Below, in pieces: positions 1-11,105 of a stretch of 64,000 nucleotides of DNA. The notes beneath the pieces were generated by a model. That model was not told the origin of the DNA, did not search any database, and saw only the letters and a program-made list of their open reading frames with translations. How positions within the stretch are numbered: position 1 is the first letter of the stretch; each line of letters starts with the position of its first letter. Source of the DNA: Fragum whitleyi. Taxonomy: Eukaryota; Mollusca; Bivalvia; Cardiida; Cardiidae. The translations under genes and the position numbers were made by a program. The stretch covers positions 5,122,284 through 5,186,283 of the forward strand of contig OX411552.1 of NCBI GenBank assembly GCA_948146395.1, given 5' to 3'.

Positions 1-1
1 G

Positions 2-838
2 AGGCAGGCCGACCCGAATCATTTATCCGTTTGCCAAGAGAGGAAAGTACGTAACGTTAACTTTAGTGAAAAAATGTTCCCGTTCAATACGAAGCGTGAC
101 AGACAGACCGCACAGGGGAAGCTGGGAAATGACATAAGAATGCGGTGTAATGCTATAATTGAAGAAATGGCAAGAAGGGGACAGGGGGACATAACCAAAA
201 TGTTGAAAGACTTACCCTCAATAAGATCATCTACTGTTGACTGTTATGCTGGAAATTGTAGTAACTGTGCCAACCATTCACTTGTATGTGATGGCGTTTC
301 AACTTGGTGGCACAATTCTAAAGTACTAGGCCCTGCGAACATAACATATCTGCGTATGATTGAGAATGACAAGGCGCTGTTGGAAGTTATTTTGCAGATG
401 AGACTTAGTGAAGGTGCAATTTACAGTGTGAGTTCAAGGACATCCACACAGAAGTGTGAAGCATTTAATAGGGCAGCATCTGCAACCTTGAGCAAAAATA
501 TAAACTACAGCAGGACTTTCACTGGAAGACTTTCAGCCCAAATATTGCGTTCTAACAATACTCTGGACATAGCAGTCAGAAAGAAACTTTGGAAAATATC
601 GGGGACCGGGCTTGGAGTTTGGGCCAAAAAGCGACTCCAGCAAATTTCTTTAAAAAGAATTAAGGACAAATTGTACAGAAAAACCGACACTTTTAAAAGG
701 AACCGCCTTAGAAGAAGAGCTCTTATGGAATTTCAACACCGGGAGGTTAAGAAAAAACGAAACATAAACGAAATACAGGACTACATTAAAGGCGTGGCCA
801 ATGATGACATACATAATTATGCGCAGACTGTCCACTAA
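2..838 (+). CDS. Mutator-like transposase, C-terminal part (cut by window edge)
   Basis: Reading frame open from the left edge, equivalent to residues 345-622 of the full copy at 2724-4592. It starts just before the D-P-N-H segment and carries the Cys/His cluster, the conserved E-A-F-N motif and the basic C-terminal tail. A start at the internal Met at 74 is only an artefact of the window edge. It differs from copy 2 by Ile instead of Thr in the segment just before 'ENDKALLEV'. No lesion is visible in the part shown. Confidence 0.85.
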   Translation, partial: RQADPNHLSVCQERKVRNVNFSEKMFPFNTKRDRQTAQGKLGNDIRMRCNAIIEEMARRGQGDITKMLKDLPSIRSSTVDCYAGNCSNCANHSLVCDGVSTWWHNSKVLGPANITYLRMIENDKALLEVILQMRLSEGAIYSVSSRTSTQKCEAFNRAASATLSKNINYSRTFTGRLSAQILRSNNTLDIAVRKKLWKISGTGLGVWAKKRLQQISLKRIKDKLYRKTDTFKRNRLRRRALMEFQHREVKKKRNINEIQDYIKGVANDDIHNYAQTVH

Positions 839-2723
839 TAGTGAAATAGATGAGACAGAGATTTACGGGACCAAATCACAAATAAGATGAGATGAGACAG
901 GATGAGACAATCTCTGTCTGGTGTAGAGCAACACCACTGATGAGGCTTGATGCTAGCCGAAACAGAGCAAATTCATACAAAAGGGGTGTTTAAGGGGCTC
1001 ATGTCCCAAGGTTTAGGGGTTAACCCAAATCTTTTTTAGATGTAAATTCAAGTTGTTAACAGTTAAAAAGTCTGGTTCGGGTGATCAATGGTGCAGACAG
1101 CTTGTTATGACATCATGTGAAAAAGGCCAAAGCATTCCAATTGGAATCAAAGTACTTAAAAGGGATAAAATTGACATTTTACTATTTTTTTTAAAAAAAT
1201 CAAATTCAAATTTCAATTAAATTGGAAGAATATTATTAAAATCCAATTGTTGAACATATTTACTAGTGCACAGTGACATTTTGAGCCAAAAATCTATGAA
1301 AAGAACATTACAAGCGTTATTTTTGTGTGACCCCCCCTCCTTGATATAGGTTACACTCCTGTCTGTTTTGGTCGTGTTAAATTATATAGTAAATTGGCAC
1401 ATTTTGACAGTCTGTAGCTCTTTTAAAAAACTAATTTGGGCTAAATAACTTAGTGTGGCTTAAAGAGCAATATATGTTCTTGCATATCAGCCCCAGAAAA
1501 CAGTACCTTGCAGGATAACTTTTTTCACAATTTTTCATTGCGCACAACTACCCTCAAAATTCTCTTGGTACGAAGGTGTATGTCAACTCTGGTACCTCCA
1601 TCAAAGGTCAGGCTCCAAGAAAAAGTAGTTCGCAACTAAATTCATTTAATCCTATGCATGAAATGTAGCAGAGGTCTGGCACTTAGCTGAACCTCATTTC
1701 AAGCCCTTTACTGTTATTTAAACATTAAAACAGTGTGGCAAAAGGAGCATATCATTTTTTCTAACCGGACTATTTGAGGGTACAACGACCCAGGAAGTAA
1801 ATTGTGACCGGAGCGGATCCTAAATATCAAACTTTTTTTTTTCAATTTTGACAAAAATGCCCCCATTTGAAGCGCATATGTATTACAACATTCCCCGTTT
1901 TTAAATTTTCCAAAAATATCACTTAGAAGAAAAATGGCAGTAGAATTAGTACAAGGCCTATATTTCTGAAATTAGGGCCAAAAAGGAGTAGTTTCAGTTT
2001 CCCTCACCTGATGGTTAGAAATTGCCATAACTTTTGTAAAAAGTCATCAATTTTCATAAAATAAAAAGTCCCTTGCAGAAAAATTACTCTTCTTCACTTT
2101 GAACCCTTTCCCAGATGTCTATGCTAAAATGAAATGCTTTAAAAAATAGCATTTAAAAAAAAAAGTGAATTAAAATTTTAAAAAAAGTTCAATTATTGTA
2201 TAGAAATTTCAATACTATGAACACAAAACATCATGAATGGCTGATTCTAAAAATCTAATATGTAAACACTAAGTTAGAGTAAAAAAACACCTAGGAAAAA
2301 GGAAAATACACTTAATTTGACAGTGTTGAAAAGGGTAAGGTGAACTGTAAATGGGCATTAGGCCTTTAGAGCAAAATAGTGGTGGTGTTTATCTTTTGTC
2401 TATTATGTTAAATCTTAAGTTCTAACTTTTTTTACTTTTACCATTTTGATCAAAGAGGCTGCTGTATCAAAATACAAGGATATTGGTGAAACAAAGAGAA
2501 TGGGCTCTAACAGGATATATCCATACAAGGGCTAGGGTTTGGAAGCTGATTATCTTAATATCAAGTGGTCACTTTGAATGCCAACCAATCCAATTAGTGC
2601 CGTCATATGACACTGACATTGCTGGGTAGGTATAAAAGAAGATGCAAAAGCCTTTCAATACCATAACCAGCTACTCATTCATTATAGAGAAATCTTAAAA
2701 AAAATATAAAATATTTTTTCGAC
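839..2723. other. Non-coding spacer of the transposase unit
   Basis: The 1885 bp between transposase copies are AT-rich with many A and T runs and no long reading frame. Just after the stop codon, AGACAGAGAT (853-862) faces its complement ATCTCTGTCT (910-919), a possible 10-bp stem around repeated GATGAGA words. An AATAAA lies near 2059, far from the stop. The last 140 bp hold the promoter of the next copy. The same spacer recurs at 4593-6477, and in part at 8347-9328. Confidence 0.7.
2581..2638 (+). promoter_or_regulatory. Promoter of transposase copy 2 (CCAAT words and TATA box)
   Basis: Two CCAAT words (CCAACCAATCCAATT) at 2581 are followed by TATAAAAG at 2631-2638, which is 86 bp before the start codon at 2724. 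The spacing gives room for a short 5' UTR. The leader between TATA and ATG is A-rich. Inferred from sequence only. Confidence 0.55.
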
Positions 2724-4592
2724 ATGGTTAAACGCAACAGATCAAACTATTTTCAAAAAGGGAATACATATCATTTATTGAGAAGTAACCAACCAGGACC
2801 CTCCAGTCAAACCGGTGAAGAAAATGGTTCTATTTCAACTATCGACAACACCCTTTCTGGGGATCGCACCTATAACCTGCGACAACGTGACACAGATCAA
2901 GATGCCTTCAAGGGAAACCGTATTGTGAGCATGAGCAAGTTAGTATTTTCTATAAATCAACTGGTGAAAAGCCACAACAGGACAAGATGCAGGGCTCCTC
3001 AGATCACCTTTGCAAATGAGGTGAAAGCAGGACTTGGAATAAAACTACAATTTAAATGCAACTCATGTGGCTATCTGTCAGATTTTTTCAAAATGTATGA
3101 GGAAATTAAGGACACCAGAGGCGCGGCGGTACTCAATACGAATCTTGCTGTGGCACTGATGGATAGTCCCATGGGTGTATCCAGAGCTGAGGACTTATTC
3201 ACACAACTTGACCTGCCTTTTCCAGCAGCAAGCCATATGCATGAACTCTGCAAGCAGGTCAGCAAGAAGATTGTAAAGATAAACAGTGATGATATGGCAG
3301 AGAAACGTGAAATTGTGACTAAACACAACATTTCTATTGGCTCAAAGGATCCAAAGCAGCTAGACCTTTCAATTGATGCTAGATATAATAGCCAGAGAAT
3401 GATTTCCTCCTACAAACCAGGGCAAAGCTCATCTCAGGCATATACTATAGCGACCGAGAATCATACAGAATACAAGTTCATTGTCGCGATGTCGGTTGAA
3501 AACAAGCTCTGTATGACAGGGGCCTCCCTCAGATACAAAGGACTGGATGTATTCTGCCCTGGTGGTCATGCAGGTTGCTCTGCAGACTTAGAATACTTCA
3601 CACCACACTCAGAAAGAAAAATGGCTTACAATGTGGCTGAAGACTTATACAAAGACGGGTTCTTGGTTCGAACGCTAACCACGGATGGCGACACAAAGTC
3701 TCAGCTCGGCATGCAGGACTTTTACAGAACTCTCGATGATGTGTGGAATGTGACGAGGCAGGCCGACCCGAATCATTTATCCGTTTGCCAAGAGAGGAAA
3801 GTACGTAACGTTAACTTTAGTGAAAAAATGTTCCCGTTCAATACGAAGCGTGACAGACAGACCGCACAGGGGAAGCTGGGAAATGACATAAGAATGCGGT
3901 GTAATGCTATAATTGAAGAAATGGCAAGAAGGGGACAGGGGGACATAACCAAAATGTTGAAAGACTTACCCTCAATAAGATCATCTACTGTTGACTGTTA
4001 TGCTGGAAATTGTAGTAACTGTGCCAACCATTCACTTGTATGTGATGGCGTTTCAACTTGGTGGCACAATTCTAAAGTACTAGGCCCTGCGAACATAACA
4101 TATCTGCGTATGACTGAGAATGACAAGGCGCTGTTGGAAGTTATTTTGCAGATGAGACTTAGTGAAGGTGCAATTTACAGTGTGAGTTCAAGGACATCCA
4201 CACAGAAGTGTGAAGCATTTAATAGGGCAGCATCTGCAACCTTGAGCAAAAATATAAACTACAGCAGGACTTTCACTGGAAGACTTTCAGCCCAAATATT
4301 GCGTTCTAACAATACTCTGGACATAGCAGTCAGAAAGAAACTTTGGAAAATATCGGGGACCGGGCTTGGAGTTTGGGCCAAAAAGCGACTCCAGCAAATT
4401 TCTTTAAAAAGAATTAAGGACAAATTGTACAGAAAAACCGACACTTTTAAAAGGAACCGCCTTAGAAGAAGAGCTCTTATGGAATTTCAACACCGGGAGG
4501 TTAAGAAAAAACGAAACATAAACGAAATACAGGACTACATTAAAGGCGTGGCCAATGATGACATACATAATTATGCGCAGACTGTCCACTAA
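2724..4592 (+). CDS. Mutator-like transposase, intact copy (622 aa)
   Basis: Probable DDE-type transposase of the Mutator-like group found in cnidarians and molluscs. The N-terminal 85 residues are basic and polar. A CxxC pair (Cys112, Cys115) suggests a zinc ribbon. The catalytic core then shows LSIDARYNS (Asp218), TTDGDTK (Asp321/Asp323) and DPNH (348-351). A C-x2-C-x2-H-x3-C cluster (430-440) follows, then KCEAFN with Glu497 as the likely third acidic residue, and a Lys/Arg-rich tail that could bind DNA. The ATG is the first in frame and lies 86 bp after a TATA box. The gene has no intron and fills half of the 3754-bp unit. Family placement rests on motif pattern and spacing; the exact acidic triad is my inference. 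Confidence 0.75.
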   Translation: MVKRNRSNYFQKGNTYHLLRSNQPGPSSQTGEENGSISTIDNTLSGDRTYNLRQRDTDQDAFKGNRIVSMSKLVFSINQLVKSHNRTRCRAPQITFANEVKAGLGIKLQFKCNSCGYLSDFFKMYEEIKDTRGAAVLNTNLAVALMDSPMGVSRAEDLFTQLDLPFPAASHMHELCKQVSKKIVKINSDDMAEKREIVTKHNISIGSKDPKQLDLSIDARYNSQRMISSYKPGQSSSQAYTIATENHTEYKFIVAMSVENKLCMTGASLRYKGLDVFCPGGHAGCSADLEYFTPHSERKMAYNVAEDLYKDGFLVRTLTTDGDTKSQLGMQDFYRTLDDVWNVTRQADPNHLSVCQERKVRNVNFSEKMFPFNTKRDRQTAQGKLGNDIRMRCNAIIEEMARRGQGDITKMLKDLPSIRSSTVDCYAGNCSNCANHSLVCDGVSTWWHNSKVLGPANITYLRMTENDKALLEVILQMRLSEGAIYSVSSRTSTQKCEAFNRAASATLSKNINYSRTFTGRLSAQILRSNNTLDIAVRKKLWKISGTGLGVWAKKRLQQISLKRIKDKLYRKTDTFKRNRLRRRALMEFQHREVKKKRNINEIQDYIKGVANDDIHNYAQTVH

Positions 4593-6477
4593 TAGTGAAA
4601 TAGATGAGACAGAGATTTACGGGACCAAATCACAAATAAGATGAGATGAGACAGGATGAGACAATCTCTGTCTGGTGTAGAGCAACACCACTGATGAGGC
4701 TTGATGCTAGCCGAAACAGAGCAAATTCATACAAAAGGGGTGTTTAAGGGGCTCATGTCCCAAGGTTTAGGGGTTAACCCAAATCTTTTTTAGATGTAAA
4801 TTCAAGTTGTTAACAGTTAAAAAGTCTGGTTCGGGTGATCAATGGTGCAGACAGCTTGTTATGACATCATGTGAAAAAGGCCAAAGCATTCCAATTGGAA
4901 TCAAAGTACTTAAAAGGGATAAAATTGACATTTTACTATTTTTTTTAAAAAAATCAAATTCAAATTTCAATTAAATTGGAAGAATATTATTAAAATCCAA
5001 TTGTTGAACATATTTACTAGTGCACAGTGACATTTTGAGCCAAAAATCTATGAAAAGAACATTACAAGCGTTATTTTTGTGTGACCCCCCCTCCTTGATA
5101 TAGGTTACACTCCTGTCTGTTTTGGTCGTGTTAAATTATATAGTAAATTGGCACATTTTGACAGTCTGTAGCTCTTTTAAAAAACTAATTTGGGCTAAAT
5201 AACTTAGTGTGGCTTAAAGAGCAATATATGTTCTTGCATATCAGCCCCAGAAAACAGTACCTTGCAGGATAACTTTTTTCACAATTTTTCATTGCGCACA
5301 ACTACCCTCAAAATTCTCTTGGTACGAAGGTGTATGTCAACTCTGGTACCTCCATCAAAGGTCAGGCTCCAAGAAAAAGTAGTTCGCAACTAAATTCATT
5401 TAATCCTATGCATGAAATGTAGCAGAGGTCTGGCACTTAGCTGAACCTCATTTCAAGCCCTTTACTGTTATTTAAACATTAAAACAGTGTGGCAAAAGGA
5501 GCATATCATTTTTTCTAACCGGACTATTTGAGGGTACAACGACCCAGGAAGTAAATTGTGACCGGAGCGGATCCTAAATATCAAACTTTTTTTTTTCAAT
5601 TTTGACAAAAATGCCCCCATTTGAAGCGCATATGTATTACAACATTCCCCGTTTTTAAATTTTCCAAAAATATCACTTAGAAGAAAAATGGCAGTAGAAT
5701 TAGTACAAGGCCTATATTTCTGAAATTAGGGCCAAAAAGGAGTAGTTTCAGTTTCCCTCACCTGATGGTTAGAAATTGCCATAACTTTTGTAAAAAGTCA
5801 TCAATTTTCATAAAATAAAAAGTCCCTTGCAGAAAAATTACTCTTCTTCACTTTGAACCCTTTCCCAGATGTCTATGCTAAAATGAAATGCTTTAAAAAA
5901 TAGCATTTAAAAAAAAAAGTGAATTAAAATTTTAAAAAAAGTTCAATTATTGTATAGAAATTTCAATACTATGAACACAAAACATCATGAATGGCTGATT
6001 CTAAAAATCTAATATGTAAACACTAAGTTAGAGTAAAAAAACACCTAGGAAAAAGGAAAATACACTTAATTTGACAGTGTTGAAAAGGGTAAGGTGAACT
6101 GTAAATGGGCATTAGGCCTTTAGAGCAAAATAGTGGTGGTGTTTATCTTTTGTCTATTATGTTAAATCTTAAGTTCTAACTTTTTTTACTTTTACCATTT
6201 TGATCAAAGAGGCTGCTGTATCAAAATACAAGGATATTGGTGAAACAAAGAGAATGGGCTCTAACAGGATATATCCATACAAGGGCTAGGGTTTGGAAGC
6301 TGATTATCTTAATATCAAGTGGTCACTTTGAATGCCAACCAATCCAATTAGTGCCGTCATATGACACTGACATTGCTGGGTAGGTATAAAAGAAGATGCA
6401 AAAGCCTTTCAATACCATAACCAGCTACTCATTCATTATAGAGAAATCTTAAAAAAAATATAAAATATTTTTTCGAC
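4593..6477. other. Non-coding spacer of the transposase unit, second copy
   Basis: Appears identical to the spacer at 839-2723 by eye. It holds the same post-stop inverted repeat and the promoter for copy 3. Confidence 0.7.
6335..6392 (+). promoter_or_regulatory. Promoter of transposase copy 3
   Basis: Exact counterpart of 2581-2638, with CCAAT words and TATAAAAG, upstream of the broken copy at 6478. Its preservation shows that the promoter travels with each unit. Confidence 0.55.
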
Positions 6478-8346
6478 ATGGTTAAACGCAACAGATCAAA
6501 CTATTTTCAAAAAGGGAATACATATCATTTATTGAGAAGTAACCAACCAGGACCCTCCAGTCAAACCGGTGAAGAAAATGGTTCTATTTCAACTATCGAC
6601 AACACCCTTTCTGGGGATCGCACCTATAACCTGCGACAACGTGACACAGATCAAGATGCCTTCAAGGGAAACCGTATTGTGAGCATGAGCAAGTTAGTAT
6701 TTTCTATAAATCAACTGGTGAAAAGCCACAACAGGACAAGATGCAGGGCTCCTCAGATCACCTTTGCAAATGAGGTGAAAGCAGGACTTGGAATAAAACT
6801 ACAATTTAAATGCAACTCATGTGGCTATCTGTCAGATTTTTTCAAAATGTATGAGGAAATTAAGGACACCAGAGGCGCGGCGGTACTCAATACGAATCTT
6901 GCTGTGGCACTGATGGATAGTCCCATGGGTGTATCCAGAGCTGAGGACTTATTCACACAACTTGACCTGCCTTTTCCAGCAGCAAGCCATATGCATGAAC
7001 TCTGCAAGCAGGTCAGCAAGAAGATTGTAAAGATAAACAGTGATGATATGGCAGAGAAACGTGAAATTGTGACTTAACACAACATTTCTATTGGCTCAAA
7101 GGATCCAAAGCAGCTAGACCTTTCAATTGATGCTAGATATAATAGCCAGAGAATGATTTCCTCCTACAAACCAGGGCAAAGCTCATCTCAGGCATATACT
7201 ATAGCGACCGAGAATCATACAGAATACAAGTTCATTGTCGCGATGTCGGTTGAAAACAAGCTCTGTATGACAGGGGCCTCCCTCAGATACAAAGGACTGG
7301 ATGTATTCTGCCCTGGTGGTCATGCAGGTTGCTCTGCAGACTTAGAATACTTCACACCACACTCAGAGAGAAAAATGGCTTACAATGTGGCTGAAGACTT
7401 ATACAAAGACGGGTTCTTGGTTCGAACGCTAACCACGGATGGCGACACAAAGTCTCAGCTCGGCATGCAGGACTTTTACAGAACTCTCGATGATGTGTGG
7501 AATGTGACGAGGCAGGCCGACCCGAATCATTTATCCGTTTGCCAAGAGAGGAAAGTACGTAACGTTAACTTTAGTGAAAAAATGTTCCCGTTCAATACGA
7601 AGCGTGACAGACAGACCGCACAGGGGAAGCTGGGAAATGACATAAGAATGCGGTGTAATGCTATAATTGAAGAAATGGCAAGAAGGGGACAGGGGGACAT
7701 AACCAAAATGTTGAAAGACTTACCCTCAATAAGATCATCTACTGTTGACTGTTATGCTGGAAATTGTAGTAACTGTGCCAACCATTCACTTGTATGTGAT
7801 GGCGTTTCAACTTGGTGGCACAATTCTAAAGTACTAGGCCCTGCGAACATAACATATCTGCGTATGATTGAGAATGACAAGGCGCTGTTGGAAGTTATTT
7901 TGCAGATGAGACTTAGTGAAGGTGCAATTTACAGTGTGAGTTCAAGGACATCCACACAGAAGTGTGAAGCATTTAATAGGGCAGCATCTGCAACCTTGAG
8001 CAAAAATATAAACTACAGCAGGACTTTCACTGGAAGACTTTCAGCCCAAATATTGCGTTCTAACAATACTCTGGACATAGCAGTCAGAAAGAAACTTTGG
8101 AAAATATCGGGGACCGGGCTTGGAGTTTGGGCCAAAAAGCGACTCCAGCAAATTTCTTTAAAAAGAATTAAGGACAAATTGTACAGAAAAACCGACACTT
8201 TTAAAAGGAACCGCCTTAGAAGAAGAGCTCTTATGGAATTTCAACACCGGGAGGTTAAGAAAAAACGAAACATAAACGAAATACAGGACTACATTAAAGG
8301 CGTGGCCAATGATGACATACATAATTATGCGCAGACTGTCCACTAA
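6478..8346 (+). pseudogene. Mutator-like transposase, copy 3, broken by a nonsense codon
   Basis: Same gene as 2724-4592 except that Lys200 (AAA) has become TAA at 7075-7077, so translation would end after 199 residues, before the first catalytic Asp. The frame stays open beyond it, from Met at 7153 to the normal stop at 8346, with no other lesion seen. This is a recent inactivation by one substitution. The downstream 397 residues keep the whole catalytic half but not Asp218. Confidence 0.85.
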
Positions 8347-9328
8347 TAGTGAAATAGATGAGACAGAGATTTACGGGACCAAATCACAAATAAGATGAGA
8401 TGAGACAGGATGAGACAATCTCTGTCTGGTGTAGAGCAACACCACTGATGAGGCTTGATGCTAGCCGAAACAGAGCAAATTCATACAAAAGGGGTGTTTA
8501 AGGGGCTCATGTCCCAAGGTTTAGGGGTTAACCCAAATCTTTTTTAGATGTAAATTCAAGTTGTTAACAGTTAAAAAGTCTGATTCGGGTGATCAATGGT
8601 GCAGACAGCTTGTTATGACATCATGTGAAAAAGGCCAAAGCATTCCAATTGGAATCAAAGTACTTAAAAGGGATAAAATTGACATTTTACTATTTTTTTA
8701 AAAAAAATCAAATTCAAATTTCAATTAAATTGGAAGAATATTATTAAAATCCAATTGTTGAACATATTTACTAGTGCACAGTGACATTTTGAGCCAAAAA
8801 TCTATGAAAAGAACATTACAAGCGTTATTTTTGTGTGACCCCCCCCTCCTTGATATAGGTTACACTCCTGTCTGTTTTGGTCGTGTTAAATTATATAGTA
8901 AATTGGCACATTTTGACAGTCTGTAGCTCTTTTAAAAAAAAATTTGGGCTAAATAACTTAGTGTGGCTTAAAGAGCAATATATGTTCTTGCATATCAGCC
9001 CCAGAAAACAGTACCTTGCAGGATAACTTTTTTCACAATTTTTCATTGCGCACAACTACCCTCAAAATTCTCTTGGTACGAAGGTGTATGTCAACTCTGG
9101 TACCTCCATCAAAGGTCAGGCTCCAAGAAAAAGTAGTTCGCAACTAAATTCATTTAATCCTATGCATGAAATGTAGCAGAGGTCTGGCACTTAGCTGAAC
9201 CTCATTTCAAGCCCTTTACTGTTATTTAAACATTAAAACAGTGTGGCAAAAGGAGCATATCATTTTTTCTAACCGGACTATTTGAGGGTACAACGACCCA
9301 GGAAGTAAATTGTGACCGGAGCGGATCC
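8347..9328. other. Truncated spacer of the transposase unit
   Basis: First half of the spacer, ending at GCGGATCC (9321-9328), where copies 1 and 2 continue with TAAATATC. This copy has small length changes in A/T and C runs compared with the other two. Confidence 0.75.
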
Positions 9329-9757
9329 AGGCGTTCACCCGGATATTTTCGCTTTCAAGTCCCGGACGTCGAACTTTACCGATAGACTTCGCCGATTTCC
9401 GTCAAAAATCGATAAGGGTTGAATACTTCTGGATCCTGAAACGCTTCCGGGTCATGACTTACTGATCAGAGGTTGACAAACACAAGCGTCTTGTCCGGAA
9501 TGAAGTGACCATTTAACTCAGTGTCTTTGGTTGTACGATGAGGTAATGCAAAGAGAAATATACACAAGATAGACGCTCGACCTCTAACAACGTGGCTTCA
9601 GTGAACGGTAATTCGGACATGTCATTAACATCCGGATGTCTGTCTAGACCGTACTTCGTGCTGATCTCTTCGTGTACCTTCTCTTGTATATCTGGATGGC
9701 ACATAAGATACAATATAGACCACTGTAATGTACTAGCGATGGTGTCAAAACCAGCAC
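9329..9757 (-). pseudogene. Decayed cytochrome P450 last-exon fragment
   Basis: Minus-strand sequence matches the last exon of the P450 at 48699-49315 from the I-helix to just past the heme loop. It is clearly dead. A 2-base insertion near 9565 shifts the frame after 'VERLSC'. About a dozen bases are lost before the heme loop, removing the F-L-P-F segment. The heme-ligand Cys codon reads TAT (Tyr) in KRKYPGERL. The splice acceptor AG is displaced by one base. The 3' end is cut at the transposase-array junction at 9328, and the sequence upstream of the exon is weakly similar to intron 2 of the intact gene, which suggests a genomic duplication rather than a retrocopy. Confidence 0.85.
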
Positions 9758-10819
9758 TCGGAATTATCAGTTGTATACATGGCTTACTTTCAGTGCTATA
9801 ACATACAATAAAGCTATTTTATGAGCGCTTAATAACGAAAACTACGCATAGGAAAACATGACAATTTACATGATATTAAGCGGAATAATACTTCAGGGAA
9901 TGGGAGATAACCAATATCGAAAGATATAATGAATATATGACTGTATTATCCCCCTCTATCATCTCCAATGCGGTGGATATGTAATTACATTATTGTCGGC
10001 GAAACCGTTAATTCAAAACAAAAGAAAAATTGAAAGATTGGAAATATGATATTGCAGAGAAAATAAATGTACAATCAAGAGGACCATATCGCTCATCTGA
10101 ATCATACAATCTCAAAATTTGAAAAATTTCCTTCATTTTGTCATCGACATTTTCAAATGAATTCGAGAAGAGAACAGGTTTTTTTTGTTGTTTGACTGAG
10201 TGACTTACTTTTTATGGGACATGAATTAGTTTTTGAACAGTACAAAGATATCATCAAGATATTTTTTAGTGCACTTTTGGCAATAACTTAGGTAAATTTA
10301 TTACTTCAATAGCGAGGTGTCTAGGTTTCTGTGATTTGAGCTTGGAACCTACCTTCTGATCCTGCATACTTCAATTTTGTAGGTGACAAAGAAATCATCA
10401 AGCTGAACATTCAGACAAATATTTACAACGATTGAATAAACATTAGGACCTCTAGAGCAGAGAGACGGATTGTCTTAGCTTTGAACTAGTAGGCTAAATA
10501 CTTTTTGAGCCCTCATGACCTATTTTTGAACATCACCAAGATAAGCCCCCTCTGTCACTCAGGGACATTATTAACATGTTCAACCTACACGCGCACTTGC
10601 GTGAAAAGCGGGGTATAATTGGAAAACTGTTTGCACCGTTTTGTCATCCTGAACGCAGGGCTGGTACATGATAAGCGATCACTTTCTTGTGGTCTAGATG
10701 TACAGATAGCATGGTCCTTTCATATGAACGAAAACAGATATGAAAATATAGCATAAGTTTGTTTCTCCAGTTGCCCCGAGCAAAACAGCCGGACAAATTC
10801 CTGATAATATTTATCATTT
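9758..10819. other. Non-coding, remnant of P450 intron
   Basis: No gene seen. Around 9946 the words GTATTATCCCCCT and GCGGTG parallel 49497-49535 in intron 2 of the intact P450, consistent with a duplicated intron. The rest is AT-rich and unassigned. Confidence 0.4.
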
Positions 10820-11105
10820 TATAACTATACAAATATCCATGTGATAACATCCTGCATGACATTTTTTATGATATCACTTAGTTATTTTTAGAACAATGAT
10901 ATAATGCGGTTATCTTTAGAAACTTGCATTTCAGTTAGAAATATCGACGAAAACAAGACAAATAGAGGTTATAGAATAAATATAATACATACTTAATGTA
11001 CTGTATGAAAAAAATATTTAACTCGGCAGAGCCTCGCCAATGATCAATTCTCCCAACCTCGTTAGATATTTTCTCGCATACAAAACACTAAGTATATATT
11101 ATATA
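10820..11105 (+). mobile_element. Palindromic non-autonomous element, copy A
   Basis: About 290 bp shared with 28125-28436 and, inverted, 51062-51380. Shared words include CAAATATCCATGTGATAAC, AGAACAA.GA.ATAATGCGG and CCAACCTCGTTAGAT. The 3' half of the family is a large imperfect palindrome. In this copy the left arm has a deletion between CTCGG and CAGAGCC. Confidence 0.65.

Larger units (their letters stand above)
1..9328 (+). repeat. Head-to-tail array of a 3754-bp transposase unit (about 2.5 copies)
   Basis: Position 1 matches 3755 and 7509, start codons 2724 and 6478 are 3754 apart, and stop codons 838, 4592 and 8346 are also 3754 apart, so the period is exactly 3754 bp across both boundaries. 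Copies 1 and 2 are nearly identical; the only change I noticed is an Ile/Thr codon at 358/4112. Copy 3 has a few more changes: a nonsense codon, a silent change near 7366, a G/A change near 8582 and some homopolymer differences in the spacer. Homology stops at 9328 (end of a GGATCC). I saw no terminal inverted repeats in the unit, so its natural ends are unknown. An assembly-collapsed or expanded array cannot be excluded. Confidence 0.95.

Noticed and set aside
7075..7077. Stop-codon recoding in transposase copy 3
   Set aside because: The other full copy has AAA at this place, so this is a plain nonsense mutation.
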